Shown: positions 28,948-37,761 of the stretch, in pieces
Layout: every line of letters starts with the position of its first letter
Numbering within the stretch: position 1 is the stretch's first letter
NCBI RefSeq assembly: GCF_000826685.1
Contig: NZ_JROO01000010.1
Location: 62,001-126,000, forward strand
Length of the DNA: 64,000 nucleotides
Source of the DNA: Streptomonospora alba
Lineage (GTDB): Bacteria; Actinomycetota; Actinomycetes; Streptosporangiales; Streptosporangiaceae
Direction: 5' to 3'
The notes under the pieces: generated by a model
The model's database searches: none
Told to the model about the DNA's origin: nothing
What the model saw: only the letters and a program-made list of their open reading frames with translations
Position numbers and translations under genes: made by a program

Positions 28948-29008
28948 GTTGATCTTGTTCCTACCGTCACGGGAAATCGCTATCCCTCACGGTAGGTACA
29001 AGATCAAC
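28948..29008. repeat. 20-bp-arm inverted repeat (long hairpin)
   Basis: Arms 28948-28967 and 28989-29008 are reverse complements at 19 of 20 positions (GTTGATCTTG.TCCTACCGT type), separated by 21 nt that can pair further through GGGA/TCCC. It is AT-richer than its surroundings and sits in the roughly 800-bp gap 28740-29576 between divergent genes. It could be a transposon end pair, a solo MITE-like element or a terminator for a decayed leftward frame that ends exactly at it. Confidence 0.8.
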
Positions 29009-29313
29009 GATTCTTGGGGCAGGCGTCGTCGAGTGGGGCACGGAATTCCAGCTCCCGACTGAGCATGCGGTACATCGAGGCGTTGGACGGAACGGAGTGC
29101 GAAGCGGTCATCCGCTCCGGTGGAGCGGTCCTGAACCGCATCCCGACCCGCTGCCGCTGCCGCCGTGGGTGCGGATCGAGTAGGGGTCGCCGCTCAAGTT
29201 CTCCAGCGCAAAGCCGCGGTGGCGGTCCAGCGCGAGATCGAGAGCATGTCGTCGGTGGGAACCGTGGCCGACCAGGTCTCGCCCATAGTGGGTGGGAAAG
29301 CCGAGGAGCGGCA

Positions 29314-29521
29314 GTGAGAACCGCGGTCATCGGCGGGGACCGGCGGGCCCCTCCTCACCGCTCTTCTGCTCAAGCAGTGCGGTGTGGCAAACCCCGTCGT
29401 GTGGGAACGGGACCGAGAGGCTGCGGGCTTCGGCATGATCTTCCCCACCGAAGCGCTCGACCTCGCGCTGAGCCGCTTCGCGGCCGAGCTCTTGACGCGC
29501 GGGGGGACGCATCGGCCGTGA
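29314..29521 (+). pseudogene. Remnant of a FAD-dependent monooxygenase N-terminus (frameshifted)
   Basis: After GAGGAGC a GTG opens VRTAVIGG, the start of a Rossmann FAD site. A frame change after about eight codons is needed to continue into GPLLTALLLKQCGVANPVVW, then ERDREAAGFGMIFPTEALDLA, which is typical of aromatic-ring flavoprotein monooxygenases. A stop follows about 70 codons in. Only the N-terminal piece remains, directly upstream of the UvrA-like resistance gene. Confidence 0.6.
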
Positions 29522-29576
29522 CGACGGCACGTGACCTCCCGTGCTACCGACCTTGCTGAACCCGGAAGGAATTGCT

Positions 29577-31880
29577 GTGACCAGCACGAGACCACCGCTA
29601 GTCATCCACGGAGCTAGTACGAACAACCTGACCGGTATCACCGTGAGTATTCCATCGCCGACGCTCACCGTGGTGACCGGAGTATCCGGTTCGGGAAAGT
29701 CTTCGCTGGTCTTCGAGACGATCGCCAAGGAATCCCAGCGGCAGCTCAACGAGGTTTTCCCGCTGTTCATTCGGAACCGGCTGCCGAAGTTCGAGCGCCC
29801 CGATTTCGAGTACATCGAAAACCTCGCGCCGGCCATCGTTGTCGACCAGCGCAGTCTGGGCCGCAACGCGCGCTCCACAGTCGGAACCCTCACCGAGATC
29901 CAGCCGATGCTGCGCGTGTTGTTCTCCCGGCACGGGAGTCCGAGCGCGGGAGAGTCGACCGCGTACTCGTTCAACGCACCGGAGGGCATGTGCCCGGAGT
30001 GCGAAGGGCTGGGCGAGGTGCTGAGCCTGGACCTCGACCGGTTGCTGGACCGGTCGAAGTCGCTCAACGAGGGTGCGATCCAGCATCCCGGCTTCGCTGT
30101 CGGTACGAACTACTGGAAGCGCTACGCGACGGTCCATTTCCATGTCGAGCAGCCCAGCACCAGCCTCGGCGAGCCGCTCTTCGACGCCGACCTGCCTCTT
30201 GAGGACTACCCCGAGGACAAGCTGGAGCTCCTGCTGTACGGCGGCGGTTTCCAGACCGACCGGCTCGACGACCTCGGCAATGTCGCGGTGAACGATTACG
30301 AGGGAGTGGTGGATCGGTTCACGCGGCGGTTCATCAAGCCCGGCCTCGACTCGCTGAAACCCCAGGACCGCAAGCACGTCGAGCGGGTGGCCGACATGAA
30401 AGCATGCGACGCCTGCGGCGGAACGCGGTTCGCCAAGGCGGTTCTCGACTCGCGCATCGACGGATACAACATCGCGGACATGTCGGCGATGCAGGTGACC
30501 GAGCTGCTGGACACACTCGCCGGGATGGAGGCCACCATCGGCGACGCCTCGGTCCTGGCGCCCCCGATCGCGGCGTTGCGTCGCATGGACACGGTCGGCC
30601 TCGGCTACCTCTCGCTCGACCGGTCCTCGCTCACCCTCAGCGGTGGCGAAGGACAGCGGCTGAAGACCGTACGACACCTCGGGTCGAGCCTGACCGGCAT
30701 GATCTACGTGTTCGACGAGCCGAGTGTCGGCCTGCATCCGCGTGACGTCGAGCGGCTGATCGCGCTGCTGCACCAGCTGCGGGACAAGGGCAACATCGTC
30801 CTCGTCGTCGAGCACAACCGCACAGTGATCGAGGCCGCCGACCACGTGATCGACATCGGTCCCGGCGCGGGCGCCCACGGCGGATCGGTCACGTTCGAGG
30901 GCACGCCGACCGCGCTCGCCAACAGCGACACCGCCACCGGCAAGGGACTGCGCGAACCGCTCCCGGAGCCCCATGCGCGCAGCTTCGACGACCACCTTCC
31001 GGTCCGCTCGGCCAGCCTGCACAACCTGCGCGACATCGACGTCGACTTCCCCCTCGGCGTACTCACGGTCGTCACCGGGGTCGCCGGGTCGGGAAAGAGT
31101 TCGCTCACCACTCGGGTGCTGCCCCAGCAGCAGCCCGGCGTGGTCGTCATCGACCAGAGCGCAGTCGGCATCAACCCCCGGTCGACTCCTGCCACCTACG
31201 CCAAGATCTGGGACCACATCCGCCAGGAGTTCGCGCGGGCGCACCAGGTCAAGCCCGGACTGTTCAGCTTCAACGCTGAAGGCGCCTGCCCGACCTGCAA
31301 AGGGCGCGGGACCATCACCAGCGACATGGCCTATCTCGATCCTGTGACGGTCACATGCGAGACGTGTGCGGGAGGCCGCTATCACCCCGACGTGCTGAAG
31401 TACCGGTTGTACTGCCGCACGATCACCGAGCTGCTCGAGACGACCATCGAGGAGGCCGTCGATCAGTTCGACGGAACGGTCGCAGCCCGGCTGAACGCCT
31501 TCATGGACGTCGGGTTGGGGTACCTCACCCTCGGTCGGTCATTGTCCGAACTCTCCGGCGGCGAGCGACAGCGTGTCAAGCTCGCGAGCCGTCTCACCGA
31601 CCACGGGCAGATCTTCGTTTTCGACGAGCCGACCTCCGGGCTGCACATGGCCGACGTACGGAATCTGGTCGCCCTGTTCAACCGGATCATCGAGGCCGGC
31701 AACACGGTGATCGTGATCGAGCACGACCTCGACGTGGTGCAGCTCGCCGATTGGGTGATCGATCTCGGCCCAGGGGCGGGCCACGACGGTGGGAGCGTCG
31801 TCTTCACCGGCCGGCCGGAGGAGTTGGCCACCGAGCAGGACAGCCTGACCGGGCGCTACCTCGCCAAGGAGCGTACCTGA
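29577..31880 (+). CDS. UvrA-like ATPase (drug-resistance type, DrrC-like)
   Basis: A 767-residue protein with two ABC ATPase halves like UvrA but shorter than the about 950-residue repair protein. Walker A sites are GVSGSGKSSL and GVAGSGKSSL; signatures are LSGGEGQRLK and LSGGERQRVK; Walker B regions IYVFDEPSVGLHP and IFVFDEPTSGLH. Zinc-finger Cys pairs CPECEG, CDACGG, CPTCKG and CETCAG remain. Short UvrA paralogues of this kind protect producers or neighbours against DNA-intercalating drugs. GTG 29577 is preferred because GGAAGGA lies 6 bases upstream; a GTG at 29541 is also open. Confidence 0.88.
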   Translation: MTSTRPPLVIHGASTNNLTGITVSIPSPTLTVVTGVSGSGKSSLVFETIAKESQRQLNEVFPLFIRNRLPKFERPDFEYIENLAPAIVVDQRSLGRNARSTVGTLTEIQPMLRVLFSRHGSPSAGESTAYSFNAPEGMCPECEGLGEVLSLDLDRLLDRSKSLNEGAIQHPGFAVGTNYWKRYATVHFHVEQPSTSLGEPLFDADLPLEDYPEDKLELLLYGGGFQTDRLDDLGNVAVNDYEGVVDRFTRRFIKPGLDSLKPQDRKHVERVADMKACDACGGTRFAKAVLDSRIDGYNIADMSAMQVTELLDTLAGMEATIGDASVLAPPIAALRRMDTVGLGYLSLDRSSLTLSGGEGQRLKTVRHLGSSLTGMIYVFDEPSVGLHPRDVERLIALLHQLRDKGNIVLVVEHNRTVIEAADHVIDIGPGAGAHGGSVTFEGTPTALANSDTATGKGLREPLPEPHARSFDDHLPVRSASLHNLRDIDVDFPLGVLTVVTGVAGSGKSSLTTRVLPQQQPGVVVIDQSAVGINPRSTPATYAKIWDHIRQEFARAHQVKPGLFSFNAEGACPTCKGRGTITSDMAYLDPVTVTCETCAGGRYHPDVLKYRLYCRTITELLETTIEEAVDQFDGTVAARLNAFMDVGLGYLTLGRSLSELSGGERQRVKLASRLTDHGQIFVFDEPTSGLHMADVRNLVALFNRIIEAGNTVIVIEHDLDVVQLADWVIDLGPGAGHDGGSVVFTGRPEELATEQDSLTGRYLAKERT

Positions 31881-32145
31881 GACGAAGGAGCTGACTTGAC
31901 GTCGACGACCATGGTCGGATCACCGAACACCGTCTCCACGGAGACGATCGCCGAAGTTGCGCTCGCGCACACGGGCATGATCGCCGCGTTGCGCTCCGCG
32001 CGGCTGCGGTGATCGGCACCGTTGAGCGCTTTCGCGCTTGAGCGCGTAGCGCAATGCGGCGGACTCCCACTCGATCCGGTGCAGCCGGGAACCATGGGCC
32101 GGCAGGAGTCCCGGTCCCCCGTGGTCGCCGGCGGCCAGGCCGGCG

Positions 32146-32263
32146 CGTGGAGAGTGGGGTGGGCGAGGTGCGCGATGAGCGCGGCCTTTGCGACGGCCTG
32201 CTCACCGTCGCCTCCGAACGCGGCCGCGGCACCGCTTTCACCCTCGTGCTGCCCGCGGACTGA
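32146..32263 (+). pseudogene. Possible C-terminal remnant of a sensor histidine kinase
   Basis: About 39 codons end in LLTVASERGRGTAFTLVLPAD, closely resembling the last strand of HATPase_c domains (VASEPGRGTTFTLxLP). Nothing before it in frame looks like the rest of a kinase. The surrounding 31881-32806 contains only short unsupported frames, so this looks like eroded DNA. Confidence 0.4.
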
Positions 32264-32806
32264 CCGCGCCGGTGCGGGGAGTGGCGGTGGCCGGGCGCAG
32301 CGTGGTCTCGGTGCGGCCCTGGCAGTCCCGCCCCTCCTGGAACTCCTCGAAGCTGATCAGCCAGGGGAGCGTCTCCGGCTCGTCCTCGGCGAGGCTGACC
32401 GCGCCCGGGCCGCTGAATCCCCAGGTGCCCCGCGGGCACGGGGCCGGAGGGGATCCGGCAAGCCGCTGAGCACCGGCAGGCAGCGCAGTCCGCACGGCGC
32501 CGAGCACTGCCGGTCGAGGTCCGCGCCGGAGGAGACCGGGAACGCAGAACGAGGCCCCCGACCCGGGTGAGGCGTCCTCAACCCGCAGCGGATCGGGGGA
32601 CTCGGCCCACGATATGGTCGCGGTGTTCACCGATCCGGCCGTGAGGCGGGGATGGGACCACCCGGAGGAGAGCGGGCCGGTCGGGCTGACCGGGCTTCGG
32701 CACGCGTGCGGCACCGACTCCTTCGCCTACCTGCGGACGCGGCCCGGTGCCGGCCCGGGGTGTCCGAGCGGTCCGGCTGCGGTGACGGCGTCGAAGGAGG
32801 TCGGTC

Positions 32807-33739
32807 ATGTCGGTTCTGGCCACCCCGTGGGTCGCGGCGGCCGCGGCGCGGACGATGCAGGTTCTGGCGGCGGCCGCCTTCGGCGCGGCCGCCCGGCGCA
32901 GGGGGCCGGTCTCGCCCGAGTTCGGGGGGACCACGCAGGAGATCACGGTCCCGACGTCGATCGCTCCGGCACGCGCGATCGTCTACCGCCCCAGCGGCCG
33001 GGACCCGGCTCCTCCGGTGCACGTCAACTTCCACGGCGGCGGCTACGTGATGCGCGGGATCGGCCTGGACGACCCGCTGTGCCGGTACGTGGCCGCCGAG
33101 GCCGGCGTGGTTGTCGTCAACGTCGACTACGCCGTAGCGCCGCAGCACCGGTTCCCCGACCCCGCCCGCCAGGCCTTCGAGGCGGTCCGGTGGGTCGCCG
33201 ACCACGGCGTCCGGCAGGGCTGGGACGGCGCCCGGCTGACGGTGGGCGGCCAGAGCGCGGGCGGCGGACTCGCGGCGGCGGTGGCGCGCCAGGCGCTGGA
33301 GCAGGGCGGGCCGCGGATCGCCCTGCAGGTCCTGCACTATGCGCCGCTGGATCTGGTGACGCCGACACGGGAGAAGCCCGCGGCGATCGATCGGCCGATG
33401 CTGCGGCCGTGGATGGGCGAGGTCTTCGACAGCGCCTACGTCCCCGACCGGGCCGCGCGCTGCGACCGCCTGGTCTCGCCCGCCCATCAGGGCGATACCG
33501 CCGACCTCACCGGCATCGCCCCGGCCTTGGTCCTGACGTGCGAGTACGACCGGCTCCGCGCCGAGGGCGAGCGGTACGCCCGGCGGCTCGGCGAAGTCGG
33601 GGCGCTGGTGGAGAACCACGAGGTGGCCGCGGCCGACCACGCCTACGACATGAGCGACGCGGCCAAGGCCCGCCGGATCTACGCGTTGATCGCCCGCCGG
33701 GTCGATCGGGCCGTCCGGCCGCCGGAGCCGGAGTCCTGA
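32807..33739 (+). CDS. Alpha/beta hydrolase, hormone-sensitive-lipase-like esterase
   Basis: A 310-residue esterase of the HSL/BD-FAE type: the oxyanion motif HGGGYV, VVVVNVDYAVAPQHRFPDPA, the nucleophile elbow GGQSAGGGLAAA, a later catalytic Asp (TCEYDRLRAEGE) and His (AADHAYDM). It should hydrolyse short-chain esters in the cytoplasm or, if the N-terminal Ala-rich stretch acts as an anchor, at the membrane. GGAGG sits about 9 bases before the ATG. No operon partner is evident. Confidence 0.9.
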   Translation: MSVLATPWVAAAAARTMQVLAAAAFGAAARRRGPVSPEFGGTTQEITVPTSIAPARAIVYRPSGRDPAPPVHVNFHGGGYVMRGIGLDDPLCRYVAAEAGVVVVNVDYAVAPQHRFPDPARQAFEAVRWVADHGVRQGWDGARLTVGGQSAGGGLAAAVARQALEQGGPRIALQVLHYAPLDLVTPTREKPAAIDRPMLRPWMGEVFDSAYVPDRAARCDRLVSPAHQGDTADLTGIAPALVLTCEYDRLRAEGERYARRLGEVGALVENHEVAAADHAYDMSDAAKARRIYALIARRVDRAVRPPEPES

Positions 33740-33832
33740 CCGGGGCGTGCCTTCTCGCGGGCTGCCCGCGACGGGCTGCAACCGGGCATCTGGTCGGCGG
33801 CAGGGACGAGGGCAGCAGTAGCCTCTCCGGCT

Positions 33833-34309
33833 ATGACTGAGCAGACGAGCGGGAGCGTGCAGCGGCGTGCGGCGCGGGCCATCCTGATCGATGATCAAGG
33901 ATGTCTGCTGCTGCTCAAGCGGACGAAGCCCGACGAGCCTCCGTATTGGACGAGCCCGGGCGGCGGTGTCGAGGAGTCAGACGAATCGGTCGAGGCAGCC
34001 TTGCATCGCGAACTCGCCGAGGAGTTGGGCGCGACAGCGGTCGTTTCCTCCCAGGTGTTCCTGTTCAGCTACGCCGGCGAAGACGGGGACGTGGTGCACC
34101 ACTTCTTCGCTGCCCGGTTGTCGGCCTTGGACGCATCCACCCGCACCGGGGCGGAATTCAGCGATCCGGCACGCGGCGGCTACGAACTCGACCGGGTCGC
34201 GCTGCGTGGCGATGCGCTAGCCGGGGTCGACCTCAAGCCGGCTCCGCTGAAAGAGTTCGTGCTGGCCAACCGGGCGGCGCTGCTCACCGAAGCGGCTTCC
34301 GCCGTCTGA
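33833..34309 (+). CDS. NUDIX hydrolase
   Basis: A 158-residue NUDIX protein. The Nudix box reads GGGVEESDESVEAALHRELA followed by EELG, matching G-x5-E-x7-REUxEEx with all catalytic Glu residues present. The N-terminal half (RRAARAILIDDQGCLLLLKR) forms the usual strand pair. It hydrolyses a nucleoside diphosphate linked to another moiety; the substrate cannot be told. It is 93 bp after the esterase gene. Confidence 0.9.
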   Translation: MTEQTSGSVQRRAARAILIDDQGCLLLLKRTKPDEPPYWTSPGGGVEESDESVEAALHRELAEELGATAVVSSQVFLFSYAGEDGDVVHHFFAARLSALDASTRTGAEFSDPARGGYELDRVALRGDALAGVDLKPAPLKEFVLANRAALLTEAASAV

Positions 34310-34321
34310 CCGGCGAGCTGC

Positions 34322-34560
34322 GTGAGGAACTCGGCCTCGACACCGGCTACACGGACCCCGGCACGCACCCCGCTGCAGGAGGCCGCCGGTCGGCTGAAGC
34401 CGGTGGAGGAGGCGGAGTCGGGCGGGGCGGTCTTCACCGGGGCCCGGGGCGGGCGGCTGCGCCGCGGCAACTTCCGCGCCCGGTTCCGGCGCCCGGCCTG
34501 GGACGAAGCTCTCAGCCGGCGGGGAGTGCTGCGCTCACCTCCGATAGCGGGTCTGCGCGG
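34322..34560 (+). pseudogene. Tyrosine recombinase (integrase) fragment
   Basis: In the frame starting at 34322, VEEAESGGAVFTGARGGRLR followed by RGNFRARFRRPAWDEAL matches the segment of actinobacterial phage/plasmid integrases that usually reads LVF-GP-GG-LRRSNFRRRVW-PA. No catalytic HxxR or Tyr part follows and the N-terminal domain is absent, so it is a decayed piece of a former integrated element. It overlaps the end of the DksA-like gene on the other strand. Confidence 0.6.
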
Positions 34561-34942
34561 TGCTCGGGGACGCGCAGCCGATGCACGTTCGGGCCGTGGG
34601 GCGTGCGCTGAGGCGCGCCGCGGCGATCGGACCTCCGCAGCCCTCGCACGTCCAGTACACGCCGTCGCGTAGCCGCTGGGCGGCTCGGTCGAGATCGGTG
34701 AGTTCGCCGCGCACGTGTTCACGCATGGCCTGGAGCCGTTCGCGTTCGTAGGCGATAGTGGGGCCCTCGGGATCGTGCTCGTCGTCGTTCGCCGTCAATG
34801 CGGCCGCCTCGACGACGCCGTCCCACTGGCGCATCAGGGAGTCAGCCAGTCCCGCCGCTTCGGCTCTGGCCTGCCGAATCCGCTCCTCTGCCGCGCGGTG
34901 GTCCGTTCCGGGATGCTCAGGGGGATCCGCTGCTTCGTCCAT
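34535..34942 (-). CDS. DksA/TraR-type C4 zinc-finger protein
   Basis: A 135-residue protein: an N-terminal helical hairpin (about residues 15-90) and a C4 zinc finger WTCEGCGGPIAAARLSARPT plus CIGCA, the hallmark of the DksA/TraR family. Such proteins reach into the RNA polymerase secondary channel and can adjust the stringent response. The acidic pair at the hairpin tip is uncertain here. ATG 34942 gives the compact form; an upstream ATG at 35065 would add an Arg/Ser-rich stretch with no family support. Confidence 0.82.
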   Translation of the reverse strand: MDEAADPPEHPGTDHRAAEERIRQARAEAAGLADSLMRQWDGVVEAAALTANDDEHDPEGPTIAYERERLQAMREHVRGELTDLDRAAQRLRDGVYWTCEGCGGPIAAARLSARPTARTCIGCASPSTAQTRYRR

Positions 34943-35065
34943 AGTGCAGGCCACAACGCCATCCGCGCGGTGGCTATTTCGCGAGCGGTGAGTCGCCGAC
35001 TTCCTGCTGCGCGGGCGCGGCGCTCTTCGCGGTCCGGATTTGCGAAGTCGGTACCGGTCGATCAA

Positions 35066-35399
35066 CAGGGCTTCGAGGCGGACGAAGTTGCGCTACCGAC
35101 GGTGGAGCGTGCGCTGAAGCGTCCCGACCAGCGTTGGCAGGCCCCGGTGGCCCCAAGGTCCATTTGCTGATTGCCGGTGCGGGGCAGTCCCACCTTCACG
35201 CCCGCCCCGAGCCGGGGCGGCGAGCAGGCGGGTCCTCCCATGCACAGCGCCGGACAGGACAGGGACGTAAGCCCCTCCGGGTGCCCCGTTCGGGCGAAGG
35301 TCCCGCCTTCCTCCAGGTCGGCAAGGTTGAACAGCGCCCGCGGGAGGACTCCAGCCAGTCCACCCGCGCTCAGGACGACTCCGATAACCGTGATTCGGG
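35066..35399. other. 334-bp gap between zinc-finger and DUF4383 genes
   Basis: No frame with family resemblance is seen on either strand. The stretch has weaker GC bias than coding DNA around it and probably contains the promoter of the zinc-finger gene. Confidence 0.35.
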
Positions 35400-35858
35400 T
35401 TATGCCTCTCTCTTCGCCAGCCGGGGACCGATGACGCCGAGGGCGATCATTCCGATTCCGAGCCCGAGGTGCAGCCAGTTGTCGGCGCTGTTGAGCGGAA
35501 CGAAATTGGCGGCGCTCTCGCTACCTACGAACAGTCCGTACAGCCAGAGCACGAGGTATACCGCTCCGCCGCCGACGAGGAAGGCCACCGCCGCCCGACT
35601 TGCGCGCGCCATGGCGAGGCCGGCTATCCCGAAGAGCAGGTGGACGATGTTGTGCAGGACCGACACCTGGAAAACGCCGAGCAAGTAGGCCTCGGACTCG
35701 TGGCCCATCAGCCCCAGCTGTCCGTAGTCGGTGGTGACTCCGGGAATGAACCCCAGAACACCGACGATGAGGAACACCAGCCCGACGACAGCGGAGAACA
35801 TACGGACCGGATGCCGTGTGAACCCTGCGGACATCCGGTTGGAGCGTGCGGACGTCAT
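35400..35858 (-). CDS. DUF4383 family membrane protein
   Basis: A 152-residue protein with four hydrophobic helices (FSAVVGLVFLIVGVLGFIPG; LLGVFQVSVLHNIVHLLFGI; AVAFLVGGGAVYLVLWLYGLF; WLHLGLGIGMIALGVIGPRL). The HNIVHLLFGIAGL segment is the DUF4383 hallmark. Its role is unknown; homologues are common in actinobacteria and often appear in stress regulons. ATG 35858 has GAGGGGA upstream. Confidence 0.9.
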   Translation of the reverse strand: MTSARSNRMSAGFTRHPVRMFSAVVGLVFLIVGVLGFIPGVTTDYGQLGLMGHESEAYLLGVFQVSVLHNIVHLLFGIAGLAMARASRAAVAFLVGGGAVYLVLWLYGLFVGSESAANFVPLNSADNWLHLGLGIGMIALGVIGPRLAKREA

Positions 35859-36260
35859 GGTTATCCCCTCGCTTCTCGACTGTGGGGCCGCACAGGACTG
35901 GCAGCCGTGGGGACCCGCTTCCCTCGGATACGTTCGGTAATCGCGCCGGCGTACGAATCCGTCCGGGCCGGCGAGCCCACAGCGACTCGGCCACCGTGCG
36001 TCCGATCGCACGGCCGCCCCACATGCGACGGCTTCCCAACGGAAGCGAGGCGTCAACGGCAATGGCGACGCCGAACAGCGCTCCACGTTCGCGGGTAAGC
36101 GCCTCGGAAGGGTGGCCCGTTGAGGGCCGAGCGCCTGGACTCGGACACTTGCCATGTCCCGTTGTTCAAGCCGCTTTTGGTTTCTACTCGGGTTGCATTG
36201 ACGCCTGGTGGGGCAGCTTGCCCTGGTGAAACATACGCACAGCGAGAGATGGTGACCACT

Positions 36261-36479
36261 ATGATCGAGAAACTGTCCCATGCTGGCGTCACCTCTGACA
36301 TGGCTTACGCCGCGGGGTTTCTCTCCATCGGCCTGAGTGTCGTGGCCTGGTCGGCGTCGAAAGCGAAGGAAAACGCCGACACCGACCGTGCCGACCGGTG
36401 GGGGATGTTCATCGGGGAATGGGCGCCGACGTTCTTCGCATTGGGCGTCGCACTCCGCTTGGAGGAGTCATCCAAGTAG
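36261..36479 (+). CDS. Small hypothetical membrane protein (72 aa)
   Basis: The frame encodes two hydrophobic stretches (MAYAAGFLSIGLSVVAWSAS and MFIGEWAPTFFALGVALRL) separated by an acidic/basic loop KAKENADTDRADRWG. I recall similar short proteins in actinobacteria without assigned function. An ATG at 36249 would add four residues. The upstream 36160-36240 has relatively AT-rich promoter-like DNA. Confidence 0.65.
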   Translation: MIEKLSHAGVTSDMAYAAGFLSIGLSVVAWSASKAKENADTDRADRWGMFIGEWAPTFFALGVALRLEESSK

Positions 36480-37074
36480 CGCCCGTCCATTGTACGGCGA
36501 CATAGCGCGTGCCGCAGCGTGTCTGTGCCGCGCAGGGTGCACGACCCATGAGATGACTGAAGGAGTCCGCGGGGAAGCCGGAGCGCTTCGCCCACCGGCT
36601 CGGCGAGAAGGTGCTGCAGCCGGGCCGATGCTGCGGCGACTGCCGGTCCTCGTGCCTCCACCCCGCTGGCCGTGCTACTCCCGCGGGGCGGGGCAGCACG
36701 GTCGTTGGGCGTCACCGCATCCGGCACCGCTGTTCGTCCACCAGCGAACCTCCGAGGATCTCCGTATCGCGGAGAGCCCGCCGCCGATCTTAGGAGCACA
36801 ACACCCTAGCTGGCAGTCAGGGTGCCCATTGTGGGGGCTTCGCGGCGCGAAAGACGCTCCGTGAACAGGTCAGCGCACGCTCGGGTGCGCCGCCATGAAC
36901 GGCTGGACATCGAACCGGTGCTTCGGCACTTGCCCCAGCCGGAACGAGCACCTCACGGTCGCACCATCACCGCATGACAGCGCGTCCGGACCCAAACCAC
37001 GCGAACCCGATCGTTGAGTCTGCCCGCTGCGTAGTGGAGTTCGCGAGAAGCGCCCGGATCCATAAGGAAGAGCC
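36480..37074. other. 595-bp gap without a supported gene
   Basis: Several short frames occur on both strands but none resembles a known family or has a good start. It probably represents decayed DNA; the last 100 bp should include the hsp20 promoter. I looked for an HspR inverted repeat (CTTGAGT-N7-ACTCAAG) and saw only a lone TTGAGT near 37014. Confidence 0.35.
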
Positions 37075-37554
37075 ATGGCCACACAGAGGAAATCCACAAG
37101 CAACCCGTTCTCCGGGCTCGTCGATTTCGTAAGCGACCTGAACCGCATGTCGGACGAAATGCACAGTCGGGGGCACGACCAGACCGAGGCCCGCTCCCAC
37201 GTCAACGCGTGGACACCATTGCTGGACATCGCCGCCAGCGGTGACCAGCTGATCATCCACGCGGACTTGGCGGGCGTGGACGCGGAGGATGTGGAGGTCA
37301 CCTACACCGCCCCCACGCTCTCGATCGCCGGTGAGCGCCGCCTCCGGGACGGCGCCCCCCATCAGGGGGATTACCACACCAAGGAGCTCAGCTGGGGCCG
37401 GTTCCGCCGCAACGTCACCCTGCCCGAAGGCGTCCGCGAAGGGGACATCGCGGTGACGCTTTCCCAAGGGCTGCTTCGCGTGACTGTGGAGCGCTACACC
37501 AGGGCCGAGGGCCCCGCCCACCTACCGGTCGCCGACAGCCCGTCCCAGCGCTGA
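37075..37554 (+). CDS. Hsp20 / alpha-crystallin small heat-shock protein
   Basis: A 159-residue small heat-shock protein. The alpha-crystallin domain spans about residues 45-140: DIAASGDQLIIHADLAGVDA, EDVEVTYTAPTLSIAGERR and the closing GRFRRNVTLPEGVREGDIAV plus LSQGLLRVTVER. It binds unfolding proteins as an oligomer in the cytoplasm. AGGAAG precedes the ATG. It stands alone between decayed stretches. Confidence 0.93.
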   Translation: MATQRKSTSNPFSGLVDFVSDLNRMSDEMHSRGHDQTEARSHVNAWTPLLDIAASGDQLIIHADLAGVDAEDVEVTYTAPTLSIAGERRLRDGAPHQGDYHTKELSWGRFRRNVTLPEGVREGDIAVTLSQGLLRVTVERYTRAEGPAHLPVADSPSQR

Positions 37555-37740
37555 CCACCCCTGGTTCACCTGGAACCTTTTCCACCTTGCGTCAGCCGAT
37601 GTATGCGGCGTCGCCTTCCGGCTCCACGCAAGAGGGACCGCGGCGATTTCGAGGATGGCCTCGTTCTCGCGGTCCTGGGCTCCGGTCCCTTCCAGGTCCA
37701 GGGCGACCAGGGGCGCCTGAGTCCAGGGCTGCTCGGTCAT
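37522..37740 (-). pseudogene. 3'-5' exonuclease (DnaQ-like) N-terminal remnant
   Basis: The frame begins MTEQPWTQAPLVALDLEGTG and AQDRENEAILEIAAVPL, matching the ExoI motif (DxE) of DEDD exonucleases, then loses similarity and stops after 72 codons. It lies 21 bp downstream of the radical SAM gene on the same strand, so an exonuclease gene probably once followed it and was truncated. Its 3' end overlaps the hsp20 end on the other strand. Confidence 0.55.
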
Positions 37741-37761
37741 GGTGGGCTCCCGGCGTGGTGA

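Noticed and set aside
28948-29008. Integron attC site
   Set aside because: The arm ends have the opposite orientation to the RYYYAAC/GTTRRRY pattern and no integron integrase or cassette is present.
31896-32012. TTG-started 38-codon frame after the UvrA-like gene
   Set aside because: There is AAGGAG in front, but the product has no recognisable features and the start is weak.
32238-32714. 158-codon minus-strand frame ending in FEEFQEGRDCQGRTETTLRP
   Set aside because: The last part looks protein-like but no family is recognisable, the N-terminus is low-complexity Pro/Arg, and the surrounding DNA is eroded.
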